The position numbers were made by a program, and so were the translations under genes. Positions 25,637 through 38,116 of a stretch of 64,000 nt of DNA are shown piece by piece. Position 1 is the first letter of the stretch; every line of letters starts with the position of its first letter. The notes beneath the pieces are model-generated. The model was not told the origin of the DNA and did no database searches. It worked only from the letters and a program-made list of their open reading frames with translations. The stretch is from Hirudo medicinalis (Eukaryota; Annelida; Clitellata; Hirudinida; Hirudinidae), in NCBI GenBank assembly GCA_011800805.1, contig MPNW01000117.1, positions 15,001-79,000 on the forward strand, read 5' to 3'.

Positions 25637-27491
25637 TCAAAAGAACATGAACCGAGACATGATCAAGAAGTGGTCCGAACCGTTCCGCTCGTTCGGCATC
25701 GGTCCCACGTCTTCGGGGACTTCGGGCAAATCCAGCCACTCGACGAGATGGAGCCCCTTCTCGAGAGTCGGAAAGGAATGGAAACGTCCATCTTCGACAA
25801 CGTCGATTCTGGCGCAGGAATAGAGAATGTAGTCGAGGTTCAATTTGACTCCTCGGTGGCTAGAGGTGATGAAAGGTCTTAAATTGTGAGGGTAGGAAGA
25901 TACGAAGTTCAGTCGATGGAAGATTCCCTTTCTCCATTTCCTCAGCTCGGGGTCGAGAGAGCCGTCCTTGAACCGGCAGCTCCGAGCGAGCTGGTGAGGT
26001 ATGAACACGCAGTTCTTAAGGTTGCAGTCGAGGAATCCACGAGGTCTGAACTCCGGCAGAGGCAGTCCCGAAAGTTCGGAGATCCTTTCCGACCAATCGA
26101 GTCGACCGCCGCACAAGAACCGGTAGAGCTGGCTGCCGGGAACGAGATTGAGGTCCCCACAGAGGATCGACGGACACGGGCAACATTCCTCCCCTCGTTC
26201 GGTTTCTATCCGATGCTCGTATTCCGCGGTCAGCTTGTCCATTTCCCCGAGTAAAATCATCAACTGAGTCGTTTTTATGTCTCCTCGACAGGGATTGTAC
26301 AAGAGATGAGTGTTGGCAATGCAGATGACGTTATTCTCTTCCCTTGAGTTGAACTTCAAGGCTACTAACAGGGCCACGTTGCTCTTTCCCTGGCAATCGG
26401 CGTCGTACAGGTCGTATTCGATCATCTTGGTCTTCAACAATTTGAAGACGCCGGTCTTGAAAAAAGTCAAGCAGCCGTCTTCGTTGTCGGCTCCTGGCCT
26501 CGCCTTGAAAATGCCGTGGTAACCTGGGAGGTGATCAGCAACAAAGCTGTCGAATCTCAATTCAATCGTTTGCTCGATCAAAACTCACCTTTCTTCGACA
26601 GGTGCGAGTACAACAAGGGCTTAAAATTCACTTTGTGAACTTCTTGCAGGCACAGCACCTCGTCCGAGCATAAAAATCATTAATTTCTCTGAAAAAAATC
26701 TGCCTATTGACAAGAGCTGACTTACATCTGGCTGGTATCTGTCAATCTCTTGTATCAATCTGTTAGCCCTAAAATTCCACTTCAGATGGTTTTGATTGCA
26801 GCCATCGTACAACTCCAAATGTCGAACCAATAGGTTCTGCGAGAGTACGTTGTACGAAGCTATCGTGAACTTCTGACCTTCGGGATGTCCGCCACAAACC
26901 CTTGGATATTGACTGGGAATCCAGTTTCTAGTTTGGGCTTGATGGGGATAATGAAATGTTTACATAACTAGGATTGATAAGGCTTCATTCCCATATTATA
27001 TATTTATCTATGCTTGCATAATTCTATGTGATAAAGCTGTCATTTATTTTTTCTAAACTCCACCAAATATAAATAAAATAAAATACAGACTACAAACTGT
27101 ATGACATTAAATATTTATTCATGAGAACTGTCTGCCATCATAATGTTCACTTGACTATCTAACAGCTGTTTGGGTTGCTGCTTCTTAGTTCATGCAATAT
27201 CTTTATCAAATTAAGTTCACATATTTCAATACGTTGTGGTGTAAATTAATATCAGTTTATTTAAGTCTGCCGTTATAAGTTAATCTTACGATCATTGGAA
27301 GACAGTTCAAAAACGTGACGCTATTGGTAGTGGAACGACAAAGTACCTGCATTGCCAGAGTTAAGGCCACGTACATTTAACCTTGAAAACTGAGCAGACA
27401 AGCTGTAACAAAAAAACCATGTCCATACAACCGATCCATAACATCTTTTATTTAAATTTTACACCCTCGTTAATGCTCACCTCTCCGCCAT
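25637..27491 (-). CDS. ANGEL-type (CCR4-related) EEP-family phosphatase/nuclease
   Basis: Five exons in phase: 27481-27491 (MAER), 27347-27381, 26726-26937, 26589-26658, 25637-26523; 404 residues. The start MAERLNVRGLNSGNA is short. The catalytic domain shows the EEP signatures: FTIASYNVLSQNLL, LKWNFRANRLIQEI, VLCLQEVHKVNF (Mg-binding Glu), CIANTHLLYNP, ILCGDLNLVPGSQLYRFL (Asp/Asn), LDYILYS and GSDHFLIMSRF (catalytic His). The WNFR and GYHGIFKARPG segments point to the Angel branch. Mammalian ANGEL2 removes 2',3'-cyclic phosphates from RNA ends and ANGEL1 binds eIF4E. ANGEL1 and ANGEL2 cannot be separated here. The acceptor of exon 26589-26658 (gctcggacgag) has few pyrimidines and is assigned by phase. 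Confidence 0.9.
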
Positions 27492-27970
27492 CGTGTAACT
27501 AAAATTATATTAGGATAATAAAAATTACGTATCCCCAAAACATGCAATAAAAATTAAAACATGTTTTAGTCCGAGAATCGAGTTAAATTTCGAACTGTTC
27601 GGCAGCGAATGAATGAACGAATCGATGAACACTAACTGGCTTCCGGTGATAATGTTGAATGGATCTACATTACCGCGTCATGTTCCTTACAAGGTGAGGC
27701 CTTCATTGTTCCATAAAACCGTTTGAGAATTTTTAAAAAGTATGATCTTACCATGAATTTTGTGATCAATCTTGTGATCATTCGTCTGTGATTATTTATG
27801 GGGAATAGCAACAACAATCGTAAATTAAAATATCGCATTTTTGTATTATCTTTGTATTTGGTTTATTTCTACACATTTAATTAATTCTATATCTATTACA
27901 CGTCAGACACAAATAAAAAACAATTCGCTTCAAATCAAAATAATCCTGTCATCTGGACCTGCACACAAAT
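27492..27970. promoter_or_regulatory. Divergent promoter region between the ANGEL gene and the small ciliary-type gene
   Basis: 479 bp between opposite start codons. An alternative upstream ATG with a GT donor (27626-27694) exists but is not needed by the model. No definite element was identified. Confidence 0.35.
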
Positions 27971-28388
27971 ATGAGTGAGGACGGCCCCCACTTCGTAAGC
28001 ATTTCAAAAGTGCAAATGCTGAGGTAATTTAGTTCTTTATCGCAAAATTGAATGGCTTAGTTTTATCTTTTATTCCATAACTTCCAGAGAAGCATTTGAA
28101 AGAGAGACACGCTGCACCATGTTCAAGTGGCCGGAAAAGTGGGGCTTTTTGGTGAAACTATATGATGAAGTTAGTATTGTAAAGTTAGCGACAAAGTAAC
28201 GATGCACGTTAAATTCCATTGAAATACTGGAACAGATGACAGAAAAGCAGACGAAGAGGCCTATTCAGTGCAGTCACAGAAGAATAAGCGATCCTTCGCA
28301 GCCTTTCAAACTACCCGAAGTGCCTCCGAGAGATCCTTGCTTGCCTCTAACAGAATCCAAGATGTACGGATGGTGTGTGCCGAAATGA
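27971..28388 (+). CDS. Small protein of the ciliary microtubule inner protein type (CIMIP/C20orf85-like)
   Basis: Three exons: 27971-28023, 28088-28169, 28236-28388; 95 residues. It reads MSEDGPHFVSISKVQMLREA, then TMFKWPEKWGFLVKLYDE, a basic Pro-rich stretch (PFKLPEVPPRDPCLP) and the end MYGWCVPK. The core W-P-x-x-W-G-F-L followed by an acidic/aromatic turn resembles C20orf85 (CIMIP1: WPQNWGFL) and C2orf50 (NWSFL..YD), small proteins that line ciliary doublet microtubules. The resemblance is short, so membership in that group is an inference. Phases agree at both introns. Confidence 0.6.
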
Positions 28389-29264
28389 AACCATCACTCT
28401 GAAAACATCTGTCCAAAACTATAACACTTTTCAATTCCACTCCAAAACTGTTTATTTATAATGTAATTATTATTTACGATCTTTTTATAAAGATACACAT
28501 TCACCAATGCTAGCAGAAATACACCTTCTTAAAACATTAGCGTTAATTGTTTGAATTTTTTAGAGGTGTTACCCAACTAGAATTACAATCTTACGAGTTA
28601 AATTTACCACTCATTCTAAAAGGCTCTATGGATCTGAGACGGAATGACTGAACGTGTGCTTATCATTTTTATTTATTTTAAGGTATAGAAATAATATGGA
28701 AACTGTCGCCTTGATAAAATTTTTATTACGCCTACGATTAACTTTCAACTGCGCAGCATGTGAATCGGACAAATGAATTTTAGTACAGGTTCAATTTAAC
28801 GTAACCATAATAATGTAAAATTTCAAAATTTAATTTCAAATGATATTAGATTTCTTGTCCACAAGCACTTAACCATCGTTTCTGCTATTTCTAGTCGCCC
28901 TTAACTAGAACATTCCAATATTAACTCTACGGCACGGCTATTATTCTGTAGACAATCATAAAATTGAATGACACAACAAGTGCGCAGTGATTGTGCAAGC
29001 TTTATTAAGTTAAAATTCAATAAAGAGTTTAATGTTGTACTAGTTAATGAAATTTGCAATTCGATTACAATCAATTTTTTAATCTGAAATAGACGTCAGA
29101 GTTTCTTTTAATTTTAAAATAATTTTATTATTTAAATCAGCAGCAGGTTATTTTTCATGCTATTCGTCGAAAGTGTCGTGATAAAGCTGATTTATATAAG
29201 AAGACGGTGCTAGACTTTTCAACGTTTCGGTGTAATCTTGCTAGTGTCTACGTTGAATTTTGGC
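28389..29264. other. Intergenic, no gene seen
   Basis: AT-rich. It should contain the 3' end of the small ciliary-type gene and the FAM98 promoter. Confidence 0.6.
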
Positions 29265-32200
29265 ATGGAGGATATCATCATCGATGCACTACAAGATCTA
29301 CAGTAAGAGTTATTTATTTATTTATTTACATTCATTTACAAAATCACTTCATTCAAAGTCGGCTTTCTACTAAAACGTGCCAAGGCTTGTTTTAGAATGT
29401 ACACTGGGTTAACATCGGAGTTTGTGACAGTTTTACCAACGAAATTTTAAGCGAAATGCTGCTAATAGTGATAGTTGATGAATTTTCTAGTTAAAAAATT
29501 AAGTTGAGACTTTATATAAATGAACAGATTGAGAATAATAAATGTGATAGCTAATTATTGGAGGTTTTTTGTAGTTAATGCAATGTCATAATTTTGCAAA
29601 CATAAACAATTTACATTAACAGTAAAACAGTACTGCTTCATAACACAATTCTTTTTACCATATATCAATTTCTCAGCCATTTGTAACCTTTTCAATTAAA
29701 AAATAATTCAAATCTTATGTGATAAATTTTTGATAATGATATTTGAAGATGCTTGAAGACAAAACCAGAAATAATTGTCACTATTAGTTGAGATGACCCA
29801 TAAATTGAGATTATGAGTCTTTAGGTTAGATCTGCAAGGAGTTTGCCCACTCATGCATGAAGCTATAAAGCTGCTTTAACTGTAGGCCTTTATTCAGGTT
29901 TAGGAAATCTTCTTAAAATCCTACTTGATTGATAACTATCCTGAATCTAGAACAATCCACAAATTTTTAATATGTTATGAAATTATTGTTTTTTTTCACC
30001 AAACATCTCAAACAAATAAACATTAATAATTATTTTGTTGAGATAAATTTACATGCAATAATGAATGCTGTATTCAACGATGACCTTCACCTTAAAAGAT
30101 ACACTGGAGTTGGGAGCAGGGAGAAGTTGGCCGCTCTCGTAGAGGAGCCTCTGACTGTCGAATATTCGAAACTCGTGGAATGGCTGACTTCAGAACTGGC
30201 AAAACTGGCCGCTCTGGAAGAACATGTCGGTGCCATGTCAGGTGTTAAGCACTTTTTTTGACCGAGAGAGAGCTGTCGTGAATGTAAATGAGGACATTGT
30301 ATCTTATAAACATGTCGTCGATGCTTTCTTACGAGCACGAATGCATAAATTGTATTTTGTCAAGATCTGTAGACATTAAGAAGGAATACAAGTGATTAAT
30401 CATTAATTGTTCGATAACATTCAAATGTCGTTCTTGACAGGAGCTGGCGATTCAGAGAACTTTGTCATGGAGCTTAATGGCTTCCTCAGAGAATATGGTC
30501 GAATATTGCTTTATTTATTCATTGTGTATTTAGCCGATATTTTGAGTGCCTTTTGTATCCCAATGGGATGTGAAGGCACTTTAATCGATCTACCATTTAT
30601 ATGGCGCCCCTACCCGAGGGCGCTCCCTGGCGGTGCAGGCTGGGTTGCGAACACGACACATTACGACTGTTGCTATTACGACTGCATGCAGGAACGCAAC
30701 CCATTCAGCCAACCTGCACGCCATTCATTTATTATTGCTTTGCAATCAAATCATTTTTATATTTACTGCAAATGTTCACATATTTCTAACAGTATCTTAC
30801 ATTTCCCACCATTAATGACAATCATTCGTTTAATCGATTCGTCGACAAACCAAACGATCCACAATTTCCAGGCGGTTACATACCTCAAGTTCTGCTGGAC
30901 GGACCCATGAACAAGCGTTTGGAGAGCAGAGAAAACAAGTTGTGCCTCTTGGATTTTTTGATCTCCGAACTTCAGGCCGTCAGACTCGTAGCCGTCGAAA
31001 AACCCCACCTGGTCCCTAAAACTGCAAAGAAAGAAGTCGTTAGTATCTCTCGTTGCGATCTGCGATCCTAGCACGAGCGGAACGTCATTTACGAGAACCT
31101 GTATCTCGATGTGCACGTGTTGTTGATCTCGACGTGCTGGTTGATGCGTTGTTTATCCGGTAATGTAATAATCTTATTAGATGGTAAATTATGCAGTATT
31201 TTATTTCTCGCTAGGTTTCTTTAACTGACTTTTAAACGGCTTCGAATTTATTTAAGTGCCATCGAAATCAGACATTTGCATCTACCACCCACCCTGTGGT
31301 CATGTCGTTATGGTTTTATGCAATTATGATTATCGCTTGTCAACTACAATTACTTAATTAATTATATTAATTATAATTAATTAATTATAACCATCTACTA
31401 TGACTAATTACTTACAAACTATCTACTGTGATTACTCCAGAAAGAATCCTCTCCAGCCATCCTGCTCAAGGAACTGCTCACTCGACTCAGTTTTCCGAAA
31501 CCGCCCGAGGGAATCAACTTCTATCAGATCTTCAGCAAAGTTGAGAGCAAAGTAATCCTTTACCTTTCATTTTCATATTTTTCGCATTCATTTTATCAGC
31601 TTTTAGCTATCGTTTTTACCATTCGCTCGATCGACCGATTGCAGATCAAAGATATCGTGTCGAAAATCGAGGCCGCCCACATGAGCAAGCCCCTCCTAAA
31701 GGCCACCCTCTCCCCGAAGCAATGGGAGGAAATAAATTACATCTACGAGGCCCTCAAAGCCGAGTACGAGATGAGAAGGAGCATGCTGCTCGTCCGTCTC
31801 GATGTCACCATTCAGTCATTCAAATGGGCCAAGAAGGTAGGCTTTCGATTGACTCTCGATCCTCGTGCAGTTGCCCGAGGCATGTTTCCTTCTGTAATGT
31901 GCCGTGTCGTTGACAAAAAGAATATCGTCATAATCGCACCGGCTCGTGATTATCCCCTTGATTATTTTTTTATAGAATGAAGATAAAGTCACAGAAACCT
32001 ATGGCAAATACCAGGAGAGGCTCGACAAAGACTACCAAGTTTCCATTGCCAGTATTCTTGCCGCACGAGAAGGTCTGCAATGTCCTACGAATTGCCTATC
32101 ATCAAATTTGCATAACGATTTCAAATTAAGTTTATAATTTAATTTAGTATATTGTTAAGAAGTATGCCATAAGCCGATTCGGTCTTTCGGACGATCAAAC

Positions 32201-33237
32201 GAGGTGTCGCTTTTCCTTTAAGATCTTCTAAAAATAGAGAAGACGAGCAGTGGATCGTCGAGAGAAAAGACCAAGTGCAGCATCAACAGACACCTCATTG
32301 GGAAGGTGACGACGACCTTCTTTTTGTTTCGGTCCTTCTCGAACGACTCGGACCTTTAGTTTGATTTAAACTCTTATTCCCCTTTAAAGGTCCCCGACAG
32401 AGGAGGGCGTGCCTACGAGCTCGAACCGCCGCCCCCCGAAATGCCGTCCTTCCAGCAGAGGCAGCAGCCGTCCCAACAGAACTTTGGAGGTAGAAGGAGA
32501 AAATAATTCGTGATTAAAACTCGTTCGTTCTAAGTCCGAAGTGAACATTGGGTGTCGACGCTTCTTTACGTGACATCGTTTCAGGAGGTGGAAGAGGAAA
32601 AGGAGATGGCAGTCGGGGAGGATTCGACAGAGTCAAGGGAGGATGGAACGACAATCGCAACAGCCAAGGCGGGGCAGGCCAGGACGGACAGGATGGTCAA
32701 GGGGGTCGTGGAGGTCACGGAGGCCATGGTGGGGGTCGAGGGGGAGGTCGAGGAGGAAGAGGTGGGGGACAGTGGGGTCACAACGCCCAGTATGACGGAC
32801 ACCAGTCCAACAATCCTGCCTCAAACTTCTTTGGCAGTAGTAGTGCTGCAAGCTTCCAGGATTCAAGGCAAAACAGTGGAGAGCAAAACGGGGGTTACTA
32901 CAGCTATGGAGGTCAAGGTGGTTATGGGGGCAGTGGAGGAGGAGGTGGCGGTTATGGTGGTGCACCAGGTGGTCATGGTGGCTATAGTGGCGGTGGAGGA
33001 GGAGGAGGTGGAGGCTATGGTGGTGCACCAGGTGCCCCAGGTGGTCACGGAGGTTATGGTAGAGGACAGAACGATTACTATGGCAACCAACAACATGGTA
33101 AGGGCCAGTTTTACCAACACGACGATCGGACATCGGACGGTAGAGGGGGTCGTGGTGGTAGAAGAGGTAGAGGTGGTAGAGGAGGCGGTGGCGGAGGTGG
33201 TGGGGGAGGTGGCGGCGGTGGTTGGGGTCGTTACTGA
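29265..33237 (+). CDS. FAM98: FAM98 family protein
   Basis: Ten exons in phase: 29265-29302, 30099-30241, 30441-30497, 30872-31038, 31441-31551, 31645-31836, 31976-32072, 32223-32305, 32390-32489, 32585-33237; 546 residues. It begins MEDIIIDALQDLQYTGVGSR. Family text follows: LVEWLTSELAKLAALEE, MNKRLESRENKLCLLDFLIS, MLLVRLDVTIQSFKWAKK, GSSREKTKCSINRHLIGKVP and RGGRAYELEPPPPEMPSFQ. The last exon codes an RGG/GGY-rich disordered tail of about 210 residues ending GGWGRY. FAM98B belongs to the RTCB tRNA-ligase complex and FAM98A is a PRMT1 substrate; RGG tails are typical arginine-methylation targets. The A/B/C paralogue split cannot be applied to an invertebrate. Intron 3 carries copy 2 of the hairpin repeat about 26 bp after the donor. 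AATAAA at 33382-33387. Confidence 0.93.
30524..30721 (+). repeat. Hairpin-rich interspersed repeat, copy 2
   Basis: About 200 bp inside FAM98 intron 3, in opposite orientation to copy 1. It has three successive dyads: GTGCCTT...AAGGCAC (30549-30582), GCGCCCCTACCCGAGGGCGC and GGGTTGCG...CGCAACCC. A frame through it (residues CEGTLIDLPFIWRPYPRALP) is accidental. Confidence 0.85.
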
Positions 33238-34073
33238 GGCCCCGTAAAGCAGTATCAATGTGTGATAAAATAGTCATATCTCAGTGTTGAGCGTCAATCT
33301 CCTTGATTCGGAAGCTGCAGTGGTCTCTATTATATTTAATTCTCGTCTCGATTAAATCGAGTTGACAAACTTGTGTAAATTAATAAATTTAGTTTTTTTA
33401 TTTCATCGTTTCCATTTCGTCGGACGAAGTATAATTTTGCCGGAGTTGCCTATGGGGGCGTTGCGAAATGAGGTGATCGAACATCCCGCGATTGAGTGAC
33501 GGCTGGAGGCCCGAAATGATTTGCGTCGCCTGGTTTTTCCTTGTGTTCTGGGGGCCCAGGTTGTCATTTCAGCTTTTTCCGGGGCGGAGTCATCGTACAA
33601 GCTGGTGGGATAACCTTTTCTGCTGCTTCTCATTAAAAGTCAGGGGGGAGGCAAAATCAAAAGCGACATCATCGCTGGGTGGTGCCGGTGGCGATTTGCC
33701 TGTTCGCCCGTAGGGTTATTGGGACCGTTTCCTGATGGTGCTATCTAGTAATGAACATCCAGTAAGGATGTCCCTTTGATGCAGGTTAGAAATATCGTTC
33801 AAAAGGTCTCGCTTGCAAACTGATGTAAGGGTCGGGTCGGATGAATTATTTAATAAGAACTTGTCGAAAATTTCATTAGAAAAAAAACAAATTACTGAAA
33901 ATATTTTTTAGAAAGCAAAAATCAGAGATATTCAATAAAATGAGGTGTTTAAAAACATGCTTGATTATTCTCATTGCATTCGTATTTACAATTGTTTTTA
34001 TCGCTCAACTTAGTAAACACTGGTGTGCTTTTTTTTGGGAAATATAAACTGAATGAAAATATAGGAAAGAAGC
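33238..34073. other. Intergenic between FAM98 and RIOK1, no gene seen
   Basis: The first 150 bp are FAM98 3' UTR up to the AATAAA at 33382. A G/C-richer block (33420-33720) has open frames on both strands without family features. Confidence 0.55.
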
Positions 34074-37000
34074 ATGGACATAATAGACGGGCAGTTTGAT
34101 GATGCCGAGGATGACAACCGGTAAGAATTGATGTTGAATCCTAGTAAAAAAAAATTGATCAACGGCAAAAACTCCTGATTTATTAAAGCAGTACAAATTA
34201 TGTCAATAAATTTATACTTCACTAGCCACAACATGTTTTAATGATTTAACATGTTCGATAAAGTTAGCAATGATTTGTAAATCTTAACTATTTTTTTTAT
34301 ACCCACTAATGATAGCTGCTCTCAGCAAACAACTCATTCAGATGTTCTTGATGCATTCAAGTCATTCTCTACAAAGGAATCTATTAAGTGTGAAGAAGAG
34401 GAAGAAGAAAATGATGATTATGATGATGATGATGATGATGATGATAATGAAGATGGTACACTTGAGTCTGTTGAGTGGAATACCCAGACTTCAAGTAAGA
34501 CTGAATTTTGCCTTTAATTTAAGTTTTGGGTGTTTAATCTTAAATTTTGTTTGCAAGACATCACGAGGCAATACATGCAGTTTGTTGGAAAAGTAAGTTC
34601 ATCATTTATTGACTAGGAAATAAGGAGTCTGCATTGCTGGCTCTATTTTATTATATCATGATTTTTAGGTTTCTGGTGGAACAAACCCACAAAACAAAAC
34701 CTTCAATGAGTCCGTTGTGAAAAAATATCAAAACAATCTGAATTTAGGTTAGGAAAACTTAATTAATATTAATTAAAAGATCTTTAGTTATTCAATTACT
34801 AGATACTAAAAATAATACATTTTCTTTAACTTTAGGAATGTACAATCCGTTGATGGGCAAATCCTTCAGAAAAGCCGATGACCACGTGTGAGTAGTTTGC
34901 ACGACAGACTCTGGGAATCCATTCTCATTGATAATGGATCATATTTCTGTTTTATTATATATATTTATTATATGTATTTATTATATTTATTATACATATT
35001 TATTATGTTTATATATTATATATATTACATAAACAAAGACCAGCACATTCATTTGCACTAGCTAAATGACATGGTTTTAATATCACCCGACCAAACAATT
35101 GACCGCGCATCACCAGATCAAAGCACAAAGACAAGTCAGACCAAGCGACTGTCGAAAAAGCCCTGGACAAACGAACAACGATGATCCTCTACAAGTTGTT
35201 GAACAGAGTCTACACGGGCATCGACGGATGCATCAGCACTGGAAAGGAAGCTAATGTTTATCATGCTACGTCCAAGGATGGGAGGAGTCTTGCCGTCAAG
35301 GTGGCATTTCGTTCGTCATTTATCTTTGTTCGTGCTGACCTTCTATTGGATGTGTTCTGTACGTGTGAACGAGCACATTCTAATGTATTGTGGACTTTGT
35401 TGTTGTTGTTGTTAGACTGATGTGTCTCTGGATGAATTTTGACATTAACAAGGAGTTTGTTAAATGTTGAATTAGCATTTAGAATGATAAGAAATAAGGG
35501 GCTATTTCTGTTTTTATTCAGTTTGAAATATTTTGACATCACATCCTCAGGTGTTCAAAACGGTTGGTTCAGAATTCAGAAACAGGGACCAATACATGGC
35601 AGGAGAGTACAGGTGTGCGACGAAATATCGACAGTTAACGAGTCGGTAGCAATGATAGCTCGGTTTAATTTGACAGATTTCGTTTCAACACCTGCACAAA
35701 GGACATCAGGAAGTTGGTTCCAAAATGGGCTGAGAAGGAATTTAGAAACTTGCACAGGTGAGAGTTTTTCCAATTAAAAAAGAAATTAAAAACCAATTTT
35801 AAGACGAGTTTGGGAAAAAAAACTCATAGAACAAATACCGTGCGATTCATAAGTCTCCGTCTCTAAAACTAAATTTTAGTTTTAATTTTATCCGTAACGC
35901 CGTTTAAAAATTTTCAATCAGAATATTCAAGGCTGGCATCCCCAGTCCCGAGCCGGTGCACCTCAACAACAACGTGCTCGTCATGGAGTTTCTCGGCGAA
36001 GACGGAAGGTCGATGTCAATTGATGAATTCAATTTCAACTTTTAAAAACTCTTTCGGGACTGCGTTTAAACTAATCAGTGTTAATTACTTGATTTGAGTT
36101 CGGAGAATTTGTGTGGCACAAAATAGTTTGAGAAGTGATATCATACAATAACAATAATGATGATGATGATGATGATGATAATAATAATAATAATAATAAT
36201 AATGTTATTGATGATGATAATAATAATAACAATCATGACTTATGATGAATCTAATCCTTTCATTAATGATATTAGACCAGCCGCTAAATTGAAAGATGTG
36301 ACCTTGAGCTGTGAGCAGGCTGAGAAGTTCTACATTGACTGCATTGGAATGATGAGAACCATGTTTCAGGAGTGCAAACTTGTGCATGCAGATCTCAGTG
36401 AATTCAACCTTTTGTTAGTGACATTGTTAACATTATTATTGCTATTATTATTATTATCATTATTATATTATGAGGTGTCTAAATTGCACTGTGCATTTGA
36501 GTTGCCTCATCTTTGGAGGTCATAAGAATGACTGAAGACATATTAGAACTTGTTGTTAGCTGTTATCCAATGATAATAAAAGACAGAAATCATGTCCTCG
36601 CAATCCAGGGTAATCAGAGGAAAGTTGTACATGATCGACGTGTCCCAGTCGGTCGAGATGGACAACGAGAATGCCATGAAGTTCCTCAAGATGGACGTCA
36701 AGAATGTCACGATGTTCTTCAGGAAGCAGGGCATCACGACCATGGCTTTCAAGAGGTTACTGGAGTTCATCATGAATCCTGAGATACATGAACTCGAGTC
36801 GTTCGTGAGGAAAGCCATCGAAGATGCTGCTTCTGGTAATGACGCGGACGAGAACGACCTTGAGGCATGAGTTTCGATGATTTTTTTATTGTTCTGTGCC
36901 AGCTGTTAGTCATTTTAAACCGTACTTGATAAAATTGAAGGGAATGTCAAATAGTCATGTATGCATTTGTTTAGGATCAAGTTGAGATCTCAAGGACACT

Positions 37001-37524
37001 TGGAGAATTTGAATCGTATGGAAAAGATTTGAGGAGGATGGATGACAAGAGAATTGTAAGTAGACTTGTCTTGACATCTCAAAGTTACTCAAGATATATT
37101 AATAATTTTGCAGCTGCACGAGCCCCTGTTTACCAAGAAGTCTGAAGCAATAAATGAGGAAGAAGCAGTAAGCAGTAGAGATGAAGATGATGAGCAAGCT
37201 GATAGTGACTGTAGTGATGGAGATGAGAGTATTGAAACCGAAAAAGATTCAAAGAAAAATGAAGACCAAGCGAAGTACTACAGACCTCGTGACGAATCTC
37301 CTGAGAGCAAAAAGGTTATTTTGATGAAAATATATTAGTTGTCATTCTGTTATTTTTAATAACGATTTACATGCTTACTCAAATTGTGCAAAAAGTATAT
37401 TTATGTATAATTATAGGAAAGAAAGAAAGCAATAAAAGAAGTTCAAAGAACAAACCGGAAAAACAAAATCCCAAAAGCAGACAAGAAAAGAAGAATTAAG
37501 GTTTCAAAGAACAAAAAGTCATGA
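34074..37524 (+). CDS. RIOK1: RIOK1, atypical Ser/Thr kinase/ATPase of 40S ribosome maturation
   Basis: Fourteen exons: 34074-34120, 34316-34494, 34558-34592, 34669-34747, 34836-34887, 35117-35300, 35551-35612, 35677-35757, 35922-36008, 36276-36413, 36609-36864, 36975-37055, 37114-37314, 37417-37524; 529 residues (human 568). An acidic N-terminus includes a poly-Asp run coded by (GAT)n. RIO-domain marks: DGCISTGKEANVYHATS (P-loop), LAVKVFKTV (Lys), VPKWAEKEFRNLHR, VLVMEFLGEDG (hinge), LVHADLSEFN (catalytic Asp and Asn) and KLYMIDVSQSVE (metal-binding Asp). The C-terminus is basic (KAIKEVQRTNRKNKIPK). RIOK1 acts in late cytoplasmic pre-40S maturation and binds PRMT5. The donor after exon 36609-36864 appears to be GC (GAG|gcatga), since no GT gives the required phase. 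Confidence 0.96.
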
Positions 37525-38116
37525 TTGCAGAATCTTTGTGATGCATGTAATGTGTATTATGCGCCAAATTATAAAAGTAAATCTGCAACTCTGGTCTTCA
37601 GATGATCCAGTAGGACATATCCCTGATGAAAATTCATGTTTTGCTGAGTGTGCTTCGATTTTCGTTTGTTGAGTGTAAATACCGTATGCATGTAAGGGAA
37701 AACAACGAGCACGTCAGTTAATATTTTACGAATAAGTGTTCTTTATCCTGATTATAGTGTGGTATAATTATAATGTTAATGAAGATAGTGGATTGAGGGA
37801 AGTATTAATTCTCGTAATTCGTCAACCAAATATGTATTGTTATTTTTCCCAACTTCGCCGTAAAGCAAATGAGAGCTTCTACTAATAAAGAAAACTAGTT
37901 TACAATTTCAGTTTGAAAAAAGCCTGACCATTTCATGTATTACATAAATTTACGCAAAATAACTCCGGTTCATGAATATTTAGATGAATTAATTGGTGGG
38001 TAATTACGCGAAAGGACGTGGATGTCATTAAGTTACATCTTGATGGTGTGGATCTCATAATGTGTGGAGCATATAATTAATCGACTAACATGTGATTTGT
38101 GACGTTCGCAAGCAGC
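37525..38116. other. Intergenic between RIOK1 and the YeeE/YedE-type gene
   Basis: AT-rich, no frame of note. It must hold the RIOK1 3' UTR and the promoter of the next gene. Confidence 0.6.

Noticed and set aside
30407..30910. 167-codon plus-strand frame with a hydrophobic start
   Set aside because: It joins exon 30441-30497, the hairpin repeat and part of exon 30872-31038 without splicing; the spliced FAM98 model explains the conserved parts.
32552..33277. Long overlapping frames on both strands of the FAM98 last exon
   Set aside because: Gly-rich GGN repeats stay open in shifted and antisense frames; only the RGG frame continues the upstream FAM98 exons in phase.
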